DNA from: Mesorhizobium hawassense | Lineage (GTDB): Bacteria; Pseudomonadota; Alphaproteobacteria; Rhizobiales; Rhizobiaceae | NCBI RefSeq assembly: GCF_003289945.1 | Contig: NZ_QMBP01000008.1 | Span: forward strand, 62,001 to 126,000 | Direction: 5' to 3' | DNA length: 64,000 nucleotides | Part shown: piece after piece, positions 28,152-39,145 of the stretch | Position numbering within the stretch: the first letter of the stretch is position 1 | Layout of the letters: each line of letters begins with the position of its first letter | Program-made: the position numbers and the translations under genes | Notes under the pieces: model-generated | Databases searched by the model: none | Told to the model about the DNA's origin: nothing | Seen by the model: only the letters and a program-made list of their open reading frames with translations

Positions 28152-29453
28152 TCAGCGAATGACGGATTTAACGCGGGACTCAGCGTCCGTCATCGCTTGT
28201 TGCGGGGTCTTCCTGTCGAGCATGGCGGCCAGGATCTCCTCATATAGTACGCGCTGCACTTCGACCGAGTTGGGAACTCGATAAGGAGGCAAAGCGATCG
28301 TGGTGGTGCCGCGCTTTTTGAAGTCCTCATAGACGTTCAGGGACGGAATTTTTTGGCGCACGGCCGGGTCTTCGAGCTGCGACTTGTACACAAGGTTCGT
28401 CTCGCCATTTTCGAGCAGGAGTCGGTAGCCTTCACCCCTGAGCATCCAATCGAGGAATTTGTAGGCCTCGGCCTGGTTCGCCGAATTGACGCTGATGCCC
28501 AGTGACATGCCGCCGGTCATCTGCTGCTGGAACTTCTCGCTGGGAACGGCGGCGTATCCGATTTTGCCCTTCAACGGTCCGGTCTCCAGCCCGGCGAATA
28601 CATCGGACCAGCTGATGAACATCGCAGCCCTGCCCTGCGAGAACAGCGAGATGCCGTCAGGATAATCCAGTCCCTGTGCGCCCTTGGGGGCGTAGGGGAG
28701 CACTTCCTTGAGACGCTCGATCGCCCTTACGCCCTGGCCTTCGGAGTTGAAGATTGGTTGGTTCTTGGCGTCCAGCACACCATCGTCTTCCGGTCCAAGC
28801 TTGGTCATACCCATCAAGCGGGTTGCCCAATCACCCGACATGTGCGCGTCCTGACCGCCGAGCAGCAGGATATTGCCAGCGACGTCGCCCGAGTGAAGAG
28901 CCTCGGCGCACTTCCGATAGTCGTCCCAGTTCGTGGGGACCGACAGGCCTTTTTCCTCGAATAGGTCCTTTCTATAGGCGAAAATTGGGGTCGAGAATGT
29001 AAGCGGAATACCGTAACGCTTTCCGTCGCTCTGGACGTATTTCAGAGCTTCCGGGAAAAGGTTTTCATATTGCAGTGCCGGAAGCGATGAATCATTCGTT
29101 TTGATATCATCGACGGATTGCACCCACTTGTTGCCCAGGACCTGATGGATGAACAAGGCGTCCAAAACCAGAAGATCGTAGGTGGAGGAACCCTGCGACA
29201 TCTCGACGAGCAGCTTTTCATACTGCTCGTTCTGAGGAACCGGATCCGCGCTGATCTCGGCATCGGTATAAGCTTTCGCAATCTGGTTCGCCAGTACGTC
29301 GCTGAAAAGCAGGTTCATGTTGAGAATGTTCAGGCTCTTGCCGCTTTGGGCACGTGCGCCGGACAAACCGAGATTATAAGCTGCGACCAACCCTGCGGCG
29401 GCCTTCAGGGCCGATCGGCGACTCATGCTTCGATGATTCAAGCCTTTGATCAC
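28152..29453 (-). CDS. Extracellular sugar-binding protein of the ABC importer, probable Tat substrate
   Basis: A 433-residue family 1 binding protein. GTG at 29453 with GGAGGAGG five bases upstream is preferred over ATG at 29468. Near the N-terminus SRRSALKAAAGLVAAYNLGLSGARA is a twin-arginine-like signal with a cleavage site near ARA. The mature part shows YDLLVLDALFIHQVLGNKWVQ and YGIPLTFSTPIFAYRKDLFEEKGL, characteristic of maltose/glycerol-3-phosphate/trehalose-type binding proteins. It is the first gene of the importer operon; a 17-bp palindrome lies about 190 bp upstream. Confidence 0.93.
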   Translation of the reverse strand: MIKGLNHRSMSRRSALKAAAGLVAAYNLGLSGARAQSGKSLNILNMNLLFSDVLANQIAKAYTDAEISADPVPQNEQYEKLLVEMSQGSSTYDLLVLDALFIHQVLGNKWVQSVDDIKTNDSSLPALQYENLFPEALKYVQSDGKRYGIPLTFSTPIFAYRKDLFEEKGLSVPTNWDDYRKCAEALHSGDVAGNILLLGGQDAHMSGDWATRLMGMTKLGPEDDGVLDAKNQPIFNSEGQGVRAIERLKEVLPYAPKGAQGLDYPDGISLFSQGRAAMFISWSDVFAGLETGPLKGKIGYAAVPSEKFQQQMTGGMSLGISVNSANQAEAYKFLDWMLRGEGYRLLLENGETNLVYKSQLEDPAVRQKIPSLNVYEDFKKRGTTTIALPPYRVPNSVEVQRVLYEEILAAMLDRKTPQQAMTDAESRVKSVIR

Positions 29454-29642
29454 GTAAACCTCCTCCATTGTTCCATGCGGTTTCTAACTGCGTGGCTTTT
29501 ACGACGCGAAAGGCTGCTCTTCCCCAGCGCTCGGTGGCGCTGTAGCGGTGAGTGCCGTTTTTACAGGAGCTTCCCCAGGAGCTCCGTCGTCGCTTCTGTA
29601 GGAGGAGAAAACCATTGGCCATCCCGATCGACAATGGCAATA

Positions 29643-29659
29643 TCCAACAAAGTGTTGGA
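29643..29659. promoter_or_regulatory. 17-bp palindromic operator TCCAAC-N5-GTTGGA, copy 2
   Basis: TCCAACAAAGTGTTGGA; here the arms extend to seven bases (TCCAACA/TGTTGGA). It sits between the stop of the DAO-type oxidase and the importer operon, about 190 bp upstream of the binding-protein start, and matches copy 1 at 14164. It probably controls importer expression. Confidence 0.65.
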
Positions 29660-29689
29660 CAAACCGCTCAACATGCGAGGTGGCCCCTG

Positions 29690-31012
29690 CTATGAAAGAC
29701 CTATTCGGTCCAGCACTTGAAACCATGGAAACGCATATCGCGCAGCGTGCGATTTTAGATACCAGTAGGCGACATCCCGCCGCCGCTCCCAAAGCGCCAC
29801 CGGTATATCGTCCAACCTTTTTCTCCCAGCCGCGAACTCACCCAGAAGCCGACCCAGGCTGTGAGCCAGGTTGACGCCGCGTGTCGAGAAGCCCGTGATG
29901 GAAAAGATATTGGCTCCGAGTCTGAGCACATGTGGGAGCTTCGTCTCGGAGATCGCGCAAAACCCCTCCCAATAGGACTCGAAGGCGAGGTCCTGATCCG
30001 TCAGTTGCGGGTAGAGAAGCTTGAGCCGATTTCGACAATGGTTCACGCCGTATCGTTGGCCGACGCCGAGTGCGAACACCGCCCCTCCGGTGATGATCCG
30101 CCCCTCGGCATCGAGCCTGCCGAAACCGCCTGACTTACGGCAATCGGAAAAGCACATCATGGTTCGCATGATGTGTTCCCGAAGCTCCGGACGCAGTGGT
30201 TTGGTCGCAACTTGATAGAGGTAAACCGGAATTGCCGAGCGCTGCACGCCCGCGAAGGCGTCGTCGGTATACCCGCCGGTGGCGATGAGGACGGTGCCCG
30301 CTTTGATCCGCCCCTCGCTGCAGACCAGAACCGGCGAGGCATTCGCGTGCTCGATCCGCCGGACTGCCGTGTTCTCGAAAATTCTCACCCCCGCCTTCTG
30401 CGCCGCCTTGGCGAGTCCAAGCGCCAGGCCGTAGGGGTTGAGAGACCCGCCGGTCGGATTCGACCAGCCGCCGATATAGCCGGCGGCGCCGAGAAGGTCG
30501 TGTACGTCGGCGGCGGAGTGCCACTCGACTGGCGCTCCGAAAGCCTGCCATTCCTCGAAGGATCGCCGGACCCTGGACAGGGAGCGTTGCGAATGCGCCG
30601 GCTGCATCCAGCCATGCTGTGCTTGGGAACAATTAATCTGAAGCTCGGCCGCCTGACGGAAAACCATGTCCGAGCCGGCGACGACCAGTTCCGCGAGCGC
30701 CCGCGCCTTGCGGCTTCCAAGAATCGAGGCGACATCTGAAGGCGTCATCGTTCCCGGAAACTGGGGTATGCTGTTGCCGCCGTTTCTTCCTGAAGCACCG
30801 CTGCCGACCGTTCGCGCGTCCACGAGGACGACGCTCGCGCCATTGCGAGCGGCGTGTATTGCGGCGTTCAGACCGCAAAATCCGGCTCCGACCACCACGA
30901 CGTCGGCGGATTGATCTTCTTCGAGCCTGGGGAAGCGGATCGCCGGCTCTAGGAGGGTCTTGCTCCAAAGCACAGGATCCATCGAAGAGGTATCCAGGTT
31001 GGGGGTGGACAT
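29690..31012 (-). CDS. FAD-dependent oxidoreductase, D-amino acid oxidase/sarcosine oxidase (DAO) family
   Basis: A 440-residue flavoprotein. ATG at 31012 with AAAGGA upstream starts MSTPNLDTSSMDPVLW; the longer frame overlaps the GMC gene. The FAD motif DVVVVGAGFCGLNAAIHAARNGASVVLVD, GSGASGRNGG and the C-terminal FSITGFSTRGVNLAHSLGRLL are typical of gamma-glutamylputrescine oxidase-like members of this family. It may oxidise an amine or N-methyl amino acid. It lies between the second GMC enzyme and the sugar-type importer, all on the minus strand. Confidence 0.9.
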   Translation of the reverse strand: MSTPNLDTSSMDPVLWSKTLLEPAIRFPRLEEDQSADVVVVGAGFCGLNAAIHAARNGASVVLVDARTVGSGASGRNGGNSIPQFPGTMTPSDVASILGSRKARALAELVVAGSDMVFRQAAELQINCSQAQHGWMQPAHSQRSLSRVRRSFEEWQAFGAPVEWHSAADVHDLLGAAGYIGGWSNPTGGSLNPYGLALGLAKAAQKAGVRIFENTAVRRIEHANASPVLVCSEGRIKAGTVLIATGGYTDDAFAGVQRSAIPVYLYQVATKPLRPELREHIMRTMMCFSDCRKSGGFGRLDAEGRIITGGAVFALGVGQRYGVNHCRNRLKLLYPQLTDQDLAFESYWEGFCAISETKLPHVLRLGANIFSITGFSTRGVNLAHSLGRLLGEFAAGRKRLDDIPVALWERRRDVAYWYLKSHAARYAFPWFQVLDRIGLS

Positions 31013-31190
31013 CGTGAAGTCCTTTGTGGGCTCGCCGCAGAAGAGTTCGCGTTGAGTGTTCGCGAGGAGTTCGGCTTTCAAAGTCGATGTGAAGAACAAG
31101 CCGAAGGGCCGATCCACCCTGGCCGGCACAATTGCGGGGAGAAGCCGGCTTCGCGCTTGGCCTGTAAGCGCGCCGGAACGGCAATCACGC

Positions 31191-32795
31191 TCAGCTTGCT
31201 GCGCGCAAAGTTTCAACGAGCTTCTTCGCATTGCGAAGCGCGAGCGCCGTAATCGTGCTGGTCGGGTTCGCAGCGCCGCCGGTTACGAATATGCTGCCGT
31301 CGGAAATGACGAGATTGGGGACGTCGTGGGCGCGTCCATATTCGTCGACGACGGACGTCTTCGGATCATTCCCCATCCGGGCGGTTCCGAGCAGATGCCC
31401 GGGCTCACCTTTCAGCTCAACGATTTCGATGCACTTCTTCGCGCCCGTCACCCTATGGATTTCCACAAGCTTCTCCATAACATAGTTGCGCATCTTCACC
31501 GTGTTTTCGCTGTAGCGATAACGGATTTTCGGCGCGATGATGCCATCGCCGTCGCGCAAGTCCGGATCAAGCGTGACGCAATTGCTTTCCTCCGGCAGGT
31601 CGTCGATGTTCGCGCCAAAGAAGATCGCGTTCCGTGAATCGCGTATGACCTGGTGAAAACTGGAGCCCCAAAGCTCATCGAACGGCAGAAGCCTGTGAGG
31701 ATCGATGCCGTTGAACAGCAACCCGGGCGTCGGGCAGGCGTGCATCTTCGGTCCGCGCACAAAGCCGCGGGAGCGATCGGTTTCGAAGAACTGCATCGAG
31801 CTGATGACGGAGCCGACAGGACCGCGCCACGATTCCAGATCCTCTTCGTAATAGCCGATGACGGTACAGTTCGGGTGCAGCATCAGGTTTTTGCCCACTA
31901 GGCCGGATGAGTTGGCAAGGCCCTGCGGATGCCGCTCGCTCGCCGAAAGCAGGAGCAATCGCGGCGTGCCGATGCCGTTGGCGCAGACGACGACCTGCTT
32001 GGCCCGGGTATGATGCACCTCGCCCTTGCTGATCCAACGGACGCCCGTGGCGACACCGCTCTGATCGACGGTAATCTCCGAGACGCGGGCCCCGGTGACC
32101 AATTTGGCGCCGGCTTTGATTGCCGTGGGCCAGTAGGCCATGTCGAACGATGCCTTCGCGCCTTCGGGACAGCCTTGGATGCAAGTGCCCCAGCGCGCGC
32201 ACGCCGAAAGTGTGCCGATCTTCTGGCTCGGGATCGCATTCGCATGAGGCCACCAGTGCCAGCCGAGCTTGTTCATGGCCTCCGCGGCCTTCAGGCCAAG
32301 TTTGCCAAGAGGCATCGGGGGAAGCTTCGGCGACAGCCCGTCAGGATAGGCCGTGTCGCCTTCCAGGCCGGATACACCGATAAAATCGTCGACCTCGTTA
32401 TAGAAGGGAGCGAGCTCGCTGTAGGAGATCGGCCAGTCGTCAGCGACACCGTCGAGTGTCCGGACCCGGAAATCGGATGGCGCAAGTCTCGACCAGAGCG
32501 CGCTGTAGTGGATCGTTGACCCGCCCACCGCGTTGTACATGGATGGCGCCAGGTCTGTCTCCAGGACGTTCATTGGGTAATCGGCCGGGTTGCCCCGGCG
32601 ATTAGGCTCTACCTGCCAATGCCCCCGAGCCACGAGCTCCCACATTTCATAGTTTGCGGCATAGTCCGAGGGGAGCGCATAGTCGCCCTGCTCAAGACAG
32701 ATGACCCGGAGGCCTGCGCCGGCGAGCGTGTGAGCCGTCACCGCTCCGGAAGGCCCGGAGCCGACAATTACGGCGTCATAGACGTCATCTTGCAT
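31191..32795 (-). CDS. GMC-family FAD oxidoreductase, copy 2
   Basis: A 534-residue paralogue of the protein at 21097, nearly the same along its whole length (start YDAVIVGSGPSGAVTAHTLAGAG; CARWGTCIQGCPEGAKAS; GHLLGTARMG; ANPTSTITALALRNA). ATG at 32795 is aligned with the start of copy 1; the longer frame adds an unrelated leader. No small subunit gene follows it, so it may share the subunit encoded at 20602 or work alone. Two such close copies 10 kb apart suggest duplication with split substrate range. Confidence 0.9.
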   Translation of the reverse strand: MQDDVYDAVIVGSGPSGAVTAHTLAGAGLRVICLEQGDYALPSDYAANYEMWELVARGHWQVEPNRRGNPADYPMNVLETDLAPSMYNAVGGSTIHYSALWSRLAPSDFRVRTLDGVADDWPISYSELAPFYNEVDDFIGVSGLEGDTAYPDGLSPKLPPMPLGKLGLKAAEAMNKLGWHWWPHANAIPSQKIGTLSACARWGTCIQGCPEGAKASFDMAYWPTAIKAGAKLVTGARVSEITVDQSGVATGVRWISKGEVHHTRAKQVVVCANGIGTPRLLLLSASERHPQGLANSSGLVGKNLMLHPNCTVIGYYEEDLESWRGPVGSVISSMQFFETDRSRGFVRGPKMHACPTPGLLFNGIDPHRLLPFDELWGSSFHQVIRDSRNAIFFGANIDDLPEESNCVTLDPDLRDGDGIIAPKIRYRYSENTVKMRNYVMEKLVEIHRVTGAKKCIEIVELKGEPGHLLGTARMGNDPKTSVVDEYGRAHDVPNLVISDGSIFVTGGAANPTSTITALALRNAKKLVETLRAAS

Positions 32796-34283
<1,488 letters not shown>

Positions 34284-34599
34284 ACTAGCCGCCGAGCCTT
34301 TTTCGCGACTGACGCCATTAATTGCTGTATCTCCGGGAGTTCCGTTAGACGAGGGGGTGATCGAGGCCGACATCTCCGTCGTGAAGCCGAAGGCCATCGG
34401 AGGAGACGCGACAAGGCGGTCGAGACTCTTGTGTCAGAATGCCGTCCACCAGCGGTCCGCTGCGATGCATATCGCGCCCCGATGTTGCCCCATGCCGGTC
34501 CTTCGAGCCGCCGCCAGTATTGCCGAGCCAAATAGCGGTAACGCGCTTGCCTTTCGACCTCGAGATAGGGTCCTTCCCGCCGCAAATCCGCATCGCTGA
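34284..34599. other. Convergent intergenic region, nothing recognised
   Basis: About 316 bp between the stops of pobA and the LysR gene. Frames on both strands are open but show no family features. No terminator-like hairpin with a T-run was found. Confidence 0.4.
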
Positions 34600-35538
34600 C
34601 TAGCGAGGGTCTCGACCCGCCCCTGTCTCGTTGATGCCTGTCGTTCTCCCAGCCATATTCCTGGCCATCGCAACTAACCGGAGCACTGACCGCTTTGGAT
34701 TGGAGTCGAGCCAGACAGCCCTGATTGAGGTGACACTGTTTTGCCCCGCGAGCGGTTTCCAAGTCGCGGACTCGATAACGACCGTCCTGGCATAGCTTTC
34801 GTCGGCGAATGTGACGCCTTGCCCGAGTTGCACTTTGAAGATGATCGTCGCCGGGTTCGCAAGACACCTTTGAGAAGCCGGGCCGCCATCGGCTGCGATA
34901 CGCTCGAGTAAGCACAGATCCGATGGTGGTCCTTCCAGTCCCACCGGAACGAGCAAAGACATATCCGCAAGGTCGGCCCATTCGACTACTGGCTTCTTGG
35001 CGAGTGAATGACAAGACGGCAAGAGCACGAAAAGACGCTCGCGCCAAAACACCTGGCTGCTACAGGATCTGACGCTGCCGATGTCTTGTGTGAACACAAT
35101 GTCGAAGCGCCTGCGGCGGATGGCTGCCAAGCACTGCCCCGTTGGAACATCCTCAATGGTCAGCCTTACCTCCGGATACAGTGCTTTGAAACGATCGATG
35201 AGGCGCTTGAGGAATTCCCCTGCTGTTACCCAGCACAATCCAATCCTGATCGTCTTGGCATCTTGGTTTTCGCAACCACGCTCTGTGAAAGCATCCAGCA
35301 AGCCTTCGTAGTGAGCCCGCACAATTTCGATCCAGGCGCGGCCGGTCTCGGTCACCTGAACACCGCGCACGCTTCGATCGAACAATTGCATTTCCAAAAG
35401 CTGTTCGAGCTTGACGATGTTGCGGCTCACCGAGGATTCCTGGACCCTCAGGGCTCTTGCCGCCTGACGCAGACTACGGTGATCCATGGCTGCAAAGGCG
35501 TAGGTCAGTAGCTGGAGAGCGTTCCCGTTCCGCGTCAT
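34600..35538 (-). CDS. LysR-family transcriptional regulator
   Basis: A 312-residue LysR protein. ATG at 35538 gives MTRNGNALQLLTYAFAAMDHRSLRQAARALRVQESSVSRNIVKLEQLLEMQLFDRS, the N-terminal helix-turn-helix; the rest is the periplasmic-binding-like effector domain (IRIGLCWVTAGEFLKRLIDRF, PVGLEGPPSDL). The frame continues upstream to 35823 without further similarity to the family. Its position convergent to pobA does not fit a classic divergent LysR target, so its regulon is open. Confidence 0.88.
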   Translation of the reverse strand: MTRNGNALQLLTYAFAAMDHRSLRQAARALRVQESSVSRNIVKLEQLLEMQLFDRSVRGVQVTETGRAWIEIVRAHYEGLLDAFTERGCENQDAKTIRIGLCWVTAGEFLKRLIDRFKALYPEVRLTIEDVPTGQCLAAIRRRRFDIVFTQDIGSVRSCSSQVFWRERLFVLLPSCHSLAKKPVVEWADLADMSLLVPVGLEGPPSDLCLLERIAADGGPASQRCLANPATIIFKVQLGQGVTFADESYARTVVIESATWKPLAGQNSVTSIRAVWLDSNPKRSVLRLVAMARNMAGRTTGINETGAGRDPR

Positions 35539-35686
35539 GTCGCTTTGGCTTTTTGCATATCGAGGTGGATGATTCCCGTTCAGCCCGACGCGATCAGATC
35601 GTTCATCCGTGAGGGCCAAGCCCACGCAACAGTAGCCTCGCGCGCCAGCAAAGGTGCATTGACGCCGGCCCCATTTGATGGCGGGG

Positions 35687-36682
35687 TCACACTGAAACTT
35701 CTGTTGCCGCGGTCGTGGTCCTGGGAGAAACGCTGGTCTCGTAGACATATTCGTGCGGAATGGCCGGCGCTGACATCTGTGATACGTATCGGTCGAGGTT
35801 TTCCCTGCTGTTGCTCGCCGCAAGACTGCAGAAATTTCCGCTGTTCCACGTCATGACGCAGTATTTGAAATGCCCGCTCACTGCGTGCGACATCTCTGAC
35901 AGAGTCACCTCATTGTTGAACATTGTCGTGAGGACAGCCGCCTTCTTTTTCTCGATTTCCTCTTGCGGGAAGTATCGCGCCTTGAACCCGAAATCCTTCT
36001 GCCATTCGCGGCGCATGTATTCGCCCTCGTCGATCGCTCTGAATTTTTCGACAAAGACGAAGATGCCTCCCTCCTTCAGGTGCTGGGCGACAAACTCGAT
36101 CTGCTTTGACCGGTTCGGCGAGTACATCTGGAAGGTGGTGTCTTCCAGAATGACATCAAATCCTGGCCCAAACATTGCGAGCCGGGCTTCTGAACCGAGC
36201 ACGTCCTTGGTCAATCGATGGAAGGGGCCTACGAAAAACTCGGCGTCTGCAGGCTCGCCATACGCCATGAAGCATTTGTAATTTTCCGCGTTAGGGCTAC
36301 AGGAGAGGCTGCGTATATGCCCACCGGTCAACTCGGACAATGTTCTCGCCATGGTGCCCTCCGCTGTTCCGAGGCTGTAAAGCGACAGAGGGGCGCTAGA
36401 TTGCCGCGCGTATTTCAGCACGGCGAGGGCCATCCGACATTCTTCCTCCAATCTGTAAGGAATGCTGCCATGGTAGTGGCGGTCAAAAAAGCCCTGTCGA
36501 GCTGCGTGCAGAGCGACTAGATCCCGAAGGAGTTCATCTCTCGGGAGAAGCCGAGCATCTGCCACGGGCTTCCGGATTGGCATCCCGCTCTGGCCGGCGG
36601 CGGTCGCGGCGAAGAATCCTGATAGTTCATTGATCCGCGGGCCATGGTCGCATTCGGCCAGAAAATCGTCGAGACCTCGCAT
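35687..36682 (-). CDS. Putative SAM-dependent methyltransferase
   Basis: A 331-residue protein. LSLYSLGTAEGTMARTL corresponds to SAM-binding motif I, AMFGPGFDVILEDTTFQMYSP to the motif around the acidic residue, and LKEGGIFVFVEKFRAIDEGEYMRREW to post-motif regions of class I methyltransferases. A helical N-terminal extension of about 95 residues precedes the fold. GGGAGG lies upstream of the ATG. It is divergent from an AraC/MFS/unknown-protein run, suggesting a small-molecule modification task. The substrate is unknown. Confidence 0.7.
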   Translation of the reverse strand: MRGLDDFLAECDHGPRINELSGFFAATAAGQSGMPIRKPVADARLLPRDELLRDLVALHAARQGFFDRHYHGSIPYRLEEECRMALAVLKYARQSSAPLSLYSLGTAEGTMARTLSELTGGHIRSLSCSPNAENYKCFMAYGEPADAEFFVGPFHRLTKDVLGSEARLAMFGPGFDVILEDTTFQMYSPNRSKQIEFVAQHLKEGGIFVFVEKFRAIDEGEYMRREWQKDFGFKARYFPQEEIEKKKAAVLTTMFNNEVTLSEMSHAVSGHFKYCVMTWNSGNFCSLAASNSRENLDRYVSQMSAPAIPHEYVYETSVSPRTTTAATEVSV

Positions 36683-36811
36683 TTCAGTGTGCCTCCCACA
36701 AAAGTTTGGTCGGTGAGACGCCCTAAAGCTCGACGGGGAAACAAAGATTAGCTTGGCTTAATATTTCATTGTCGAGTACAGGCGGAGGCGATGGTTAGAC
36801 CGGCGTGCTAG

Positions 36812-36840
36812 AAACGGCTTTCATTCAATTGCCGTTTTTT
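36812..36840 (+). terminator. Hairpin with T-run in the methyltransferase/AraC divergent region
   Basis: AAACGGC and GCCGTTT arms, a 12-nt loop, then a run of Ts. It has the form of a rho-independent terminator for rightward transcription, yet lies upstream of the rightward AraC gene, so it may insulate that gene or be an attenuator-like element. Confidence 0.45.
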
Positions 36841-36886
36841 CGCGGAAGGCACACCTTCCACCAACCCTGAATTATTTGTGAGTTGT

Positions 36887-36904
36887 CTAACAACCTATGG
36901 TTAG
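36887..36904. promoter_or_regulatory. Candidate operator upstream of AraC gene
   Basis: CTAAC and GTTAG arms with an 8-nt spacer (CTAACAACCTATGGTTAG), 46 bp before the AraC start and in the region shared with the divergent methyltransferase promoter. Assignment as an operator is inference from position and symmetry. Confidence 0.35.
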
Positions 36905-36949
36905 GCAAAAAACAGGAGGGCGAACTACATAGTAAGGAGGTCGGATCGA

Positions 36950-37840
36950 TTGGCGGATCGTTTTTGCCTCGACCCGGACAAGATACGCCCCTCGCGGCAT
37001 CAGACATTGGCTCACCAGTATGAGAGCTGGGGAGACGTGCGGGCGGACTTGATAAGGAGGACCGGCCTGGAGCGGCAGGAAACAAGAATCGCCCACCCGC
37101 GGCATATGTTCTTCTTCAACCTAAAGGGCGTGGCGCGACGTGGAGAAGATTTCGTCGACGGGCGCCGGGTTTCGTTCTCGGCAAGGCGGCCCGGCTCAAT
37201 AATCTACATTCCAGCCGAGAGTGAATGGACTGGCTGGGATGAGGGCGATGCCATCGCATCATACCTGCTTGTGTCGATAGCACGGGAATTTGCCGAACAG
37301 ACCTTCGAAGGATCGGCGTCCTACCGTTCAGCACAAATGCCACCGTGGATCGGATTTCGTGACAACACCATCGAGATGGCGTTGCAGAGAATAGCCGCCG
37401 AGCTCAGATATCCCGATCCGATCAGCGTCACGATGGTGGAGAGTCAGGTCACCCAATTGTTCGTACAAATGGTCAGGTTGAACCAAACCGGTCATCAGGT
37501 GGCAAAAGGGGGGCTTTCGACCTTCGATCTCAAACGGGTGCTGGGAATGATCGAGGCATCCTCAGACGGCAGACCCACACTGACCCAACTTGCCGAGGAA
37601 CTCGGCATTAGCCGTTTTCACTTCAGCAGGGCCTTCAAGCAGTCGACAGGCATGACGCCTCATGCGTTCATCGCACAGCGCCGATTAGAGCAGTCGGCGG
37701 ACTTGCTGCGATCCACAAATTTGTCAGCAACCCAAATCGCTCTGGAATGCGGTTTCGCAAGCTCAAGCCATTTCACGACCGCATTCAAGCGGGGCTTCGG
37801 CACGAATCCGATAGAGTTTCGGCGCAAATGCAGGATTTAG
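36950..37840 (+). CDS. AraC-family transcriptional regulator
   Basis: A 296-residue regulator. The start is TTG at 36950 with AGGAGG nine bases upstream. The N-terminal part has a cupin-like sensor (MFFFNLKGVARRGEDF, SIIYIPAESEWTGWD). The C-terminal double helix-turn-helix is LTQLAEELGISRFHFSRAFKQSTGMTPHAFIAQRRLEQSADLL followed by ATQIALECGFASSSHFTTAFKRGFGTNPIEFRR. It lies between the divergent methyltransferase and the MFS/unknown pair and probably regulates both. Confidence 0.93.
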   Translation: MADRFCLDPDKIRPSRHQTLAHQYESWGDVRADLIRRTGLERQETRIAHPRHMFFFNLKGVARRGEDFVDGRRVSFSARRPGSIIYIPAESEWTGWDEGDAIASYLLVSIAREFAEQTFEGSASYRSAQMPPWIGFRDNTIEMALQRIAAELRYPDPISVTMVESQVTQLFVQMVRLNQTGHQVAKGGLSTFDLKRVLGMIEASSDGRPTLTQLAEELGISRFHFSRAFKQSTGMTPHAFIAQRRLEQSADLLRSTNLSATQIALECGFASSSHFTTAFKRGFGTNPIEFRRKCRI

Positions 37841-37954
37841 CGCAGCACTACTGCCGTATTTCAGCAAGGATTTGCAAAGTCCAGCGTCACGGGAAAGCCG
37901 ACATCGCCTGAGTGGGTATTGACCTACGGCCCTATGGTTGGGGGTGGGCCGCCG

Positions 37955-39145
37955 ATGTCAAACGCAGATCGAGTCACTGATACCAAAAAACCGTCAGTCC
38001 TTTCTCGAACGGTCCTGGGGTTTTTGGCCAGCACCTTGTCGGCCTCTGTGGGACGAAATGGCTATTACATTGCATCCGCATGGATTCTTGTCGAAGCGGG
38101 GTACGGAAGCGCGAGTGTGGGCACCGTGCTTACGATCGTCAGTGTTGTCGAATTTATCGCGAGCCCTCTGGCCGGCGTGGCGGCGGATCGGTTTGACCGA
38201 CGACGATTGAACATCGCGGCGGACCTTAGCCGCTTTGTCGTCCTGCTCGTGACCGCTTGTGCGTTTTTCTATCTGGACGCGTTCGTAACGATCTGCCTCT
38301 CGGCAGCCCTCTTCGCATTTTGCGACCGTGTGGCACTTACGACCTCGCAGTCGATGATCCCTGTCGTGGTTCGAGGCGCTGGTCTCGCGACCTCAAATTC
38401 CATTGTCTTCTTCGCCGTGCAGTTCGGTTGCCTCGGGGCAGCCCTGCTTGCTGGTCCATTGCTCAATGAGCTCTCCCCTGCCCTGGTGTTCACAGTGCTT
38501 GCCGCCTTCTTCGTGGCTTCAGCGGCCAGCCTGGGTTGGGTACGATTGGACCGGGCGTCGGACAGGGTCTACGCAGCCAACAGCTTTGTACCCAACACCG
38601 ACCTGGTTCGCCACTTTGCCGTGTACGCGTTACTCTACGGAGGCGCAGTGCTGGTTAGCGTAATGGGATCCGGTTTTGTTTTCGAAGAACAGCAAGGCAC
38701 TGCCGTCGATTTCGGCCACCTCGAGGCGGCATGGTCGGCGGGCTCGCTTATCGGAGCGGGCCTTCTAGCAAGGCTGACACGAACGATTAGTACTCATACA
38801 CTGCACCTCATGCTTTTAGGCTCAACCGCGCTCGCCTTGATGGCGCTGACGCCCTTATCCGCGCCTTGGACATTGGCGATCTTTGCCGCGCTTGGCCTCT
38901 TCTACAATCTGGGCCGCGTCAGCGTCGAGGTCACGCTGCAGTCGCGTGTATCCGATAGGGTCTTGGGCAGAGCTAAGGGTGCTATGCACAGTCTGGCTGT
39001 CGGGCTCGGATTGATCATTTTCGGCATCGCTGCCGTATTGGGAGACAGAGTTTTTCCGTCGACGATTTTCTTCGGTTTCGGCGTGGCCCTTCTCGCCGGT
39101 GTCTATGTATTGAGCATCAATTTCGCAAAGCAAAAGGGGGAATGA
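37955..39145 (+). CDS. MFS transporter
   Basis: About 396 residues and about 12 hydrophobic helices. The conserved loop after helix 2 reads GVAADRFDRRRLN, the signature of drug/metabolite exporters of the enterobactin-exporter-like group. ATG at 37955 is chosen; an in-frame start at 37919 adds a Gly-rich leader. Its stop overlaps the next gene by ATGA. Together with the methyltransferase and an unknown protein it suggests synthesis and export of a small molecule (inference). Confidence 0.85.
   Translation: MSNADRVTDTKKPSVLSRTVLGFLASTLSASVGRNGYYIASAWILVEAGYGSASVGTVLTIVSVVEFIASPLAGVAADRFDRRRLNIAADLSRFVVLLVTACAFFYLDAFVTICLSAALFAFCDRVALTTSQSMIPVVVRGAGLATSNSIVFFAVQFGCLGAALLAGPLLNELSPALVFTVLAAFFVASAASLGWVRLDRASDRVYAANSFVPNTDLVRHFAVYALLYGGAVLVSVMGSGFVFEEQQGTAVDFGHLEAAWSAGSLIGAGLLARLTRTISTHTLHLMLLGSTALALMALTPLSAPWTLAIFAALGLFYNLGRVSVEVTLQSRVSDRVLGRAKGAMHSLAVGLGLIIFGIAAVLGDRVFPSTIFFGFGVALLAGVYVLSINFAKQKGE

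Noticed and set aside
36812..36840. Hairpin with T-run taken as the terminator of the methyltransferase gene
   Set aside because: It is upstream of that gene and its T-run faces the other way, so it cannot end that transcript.
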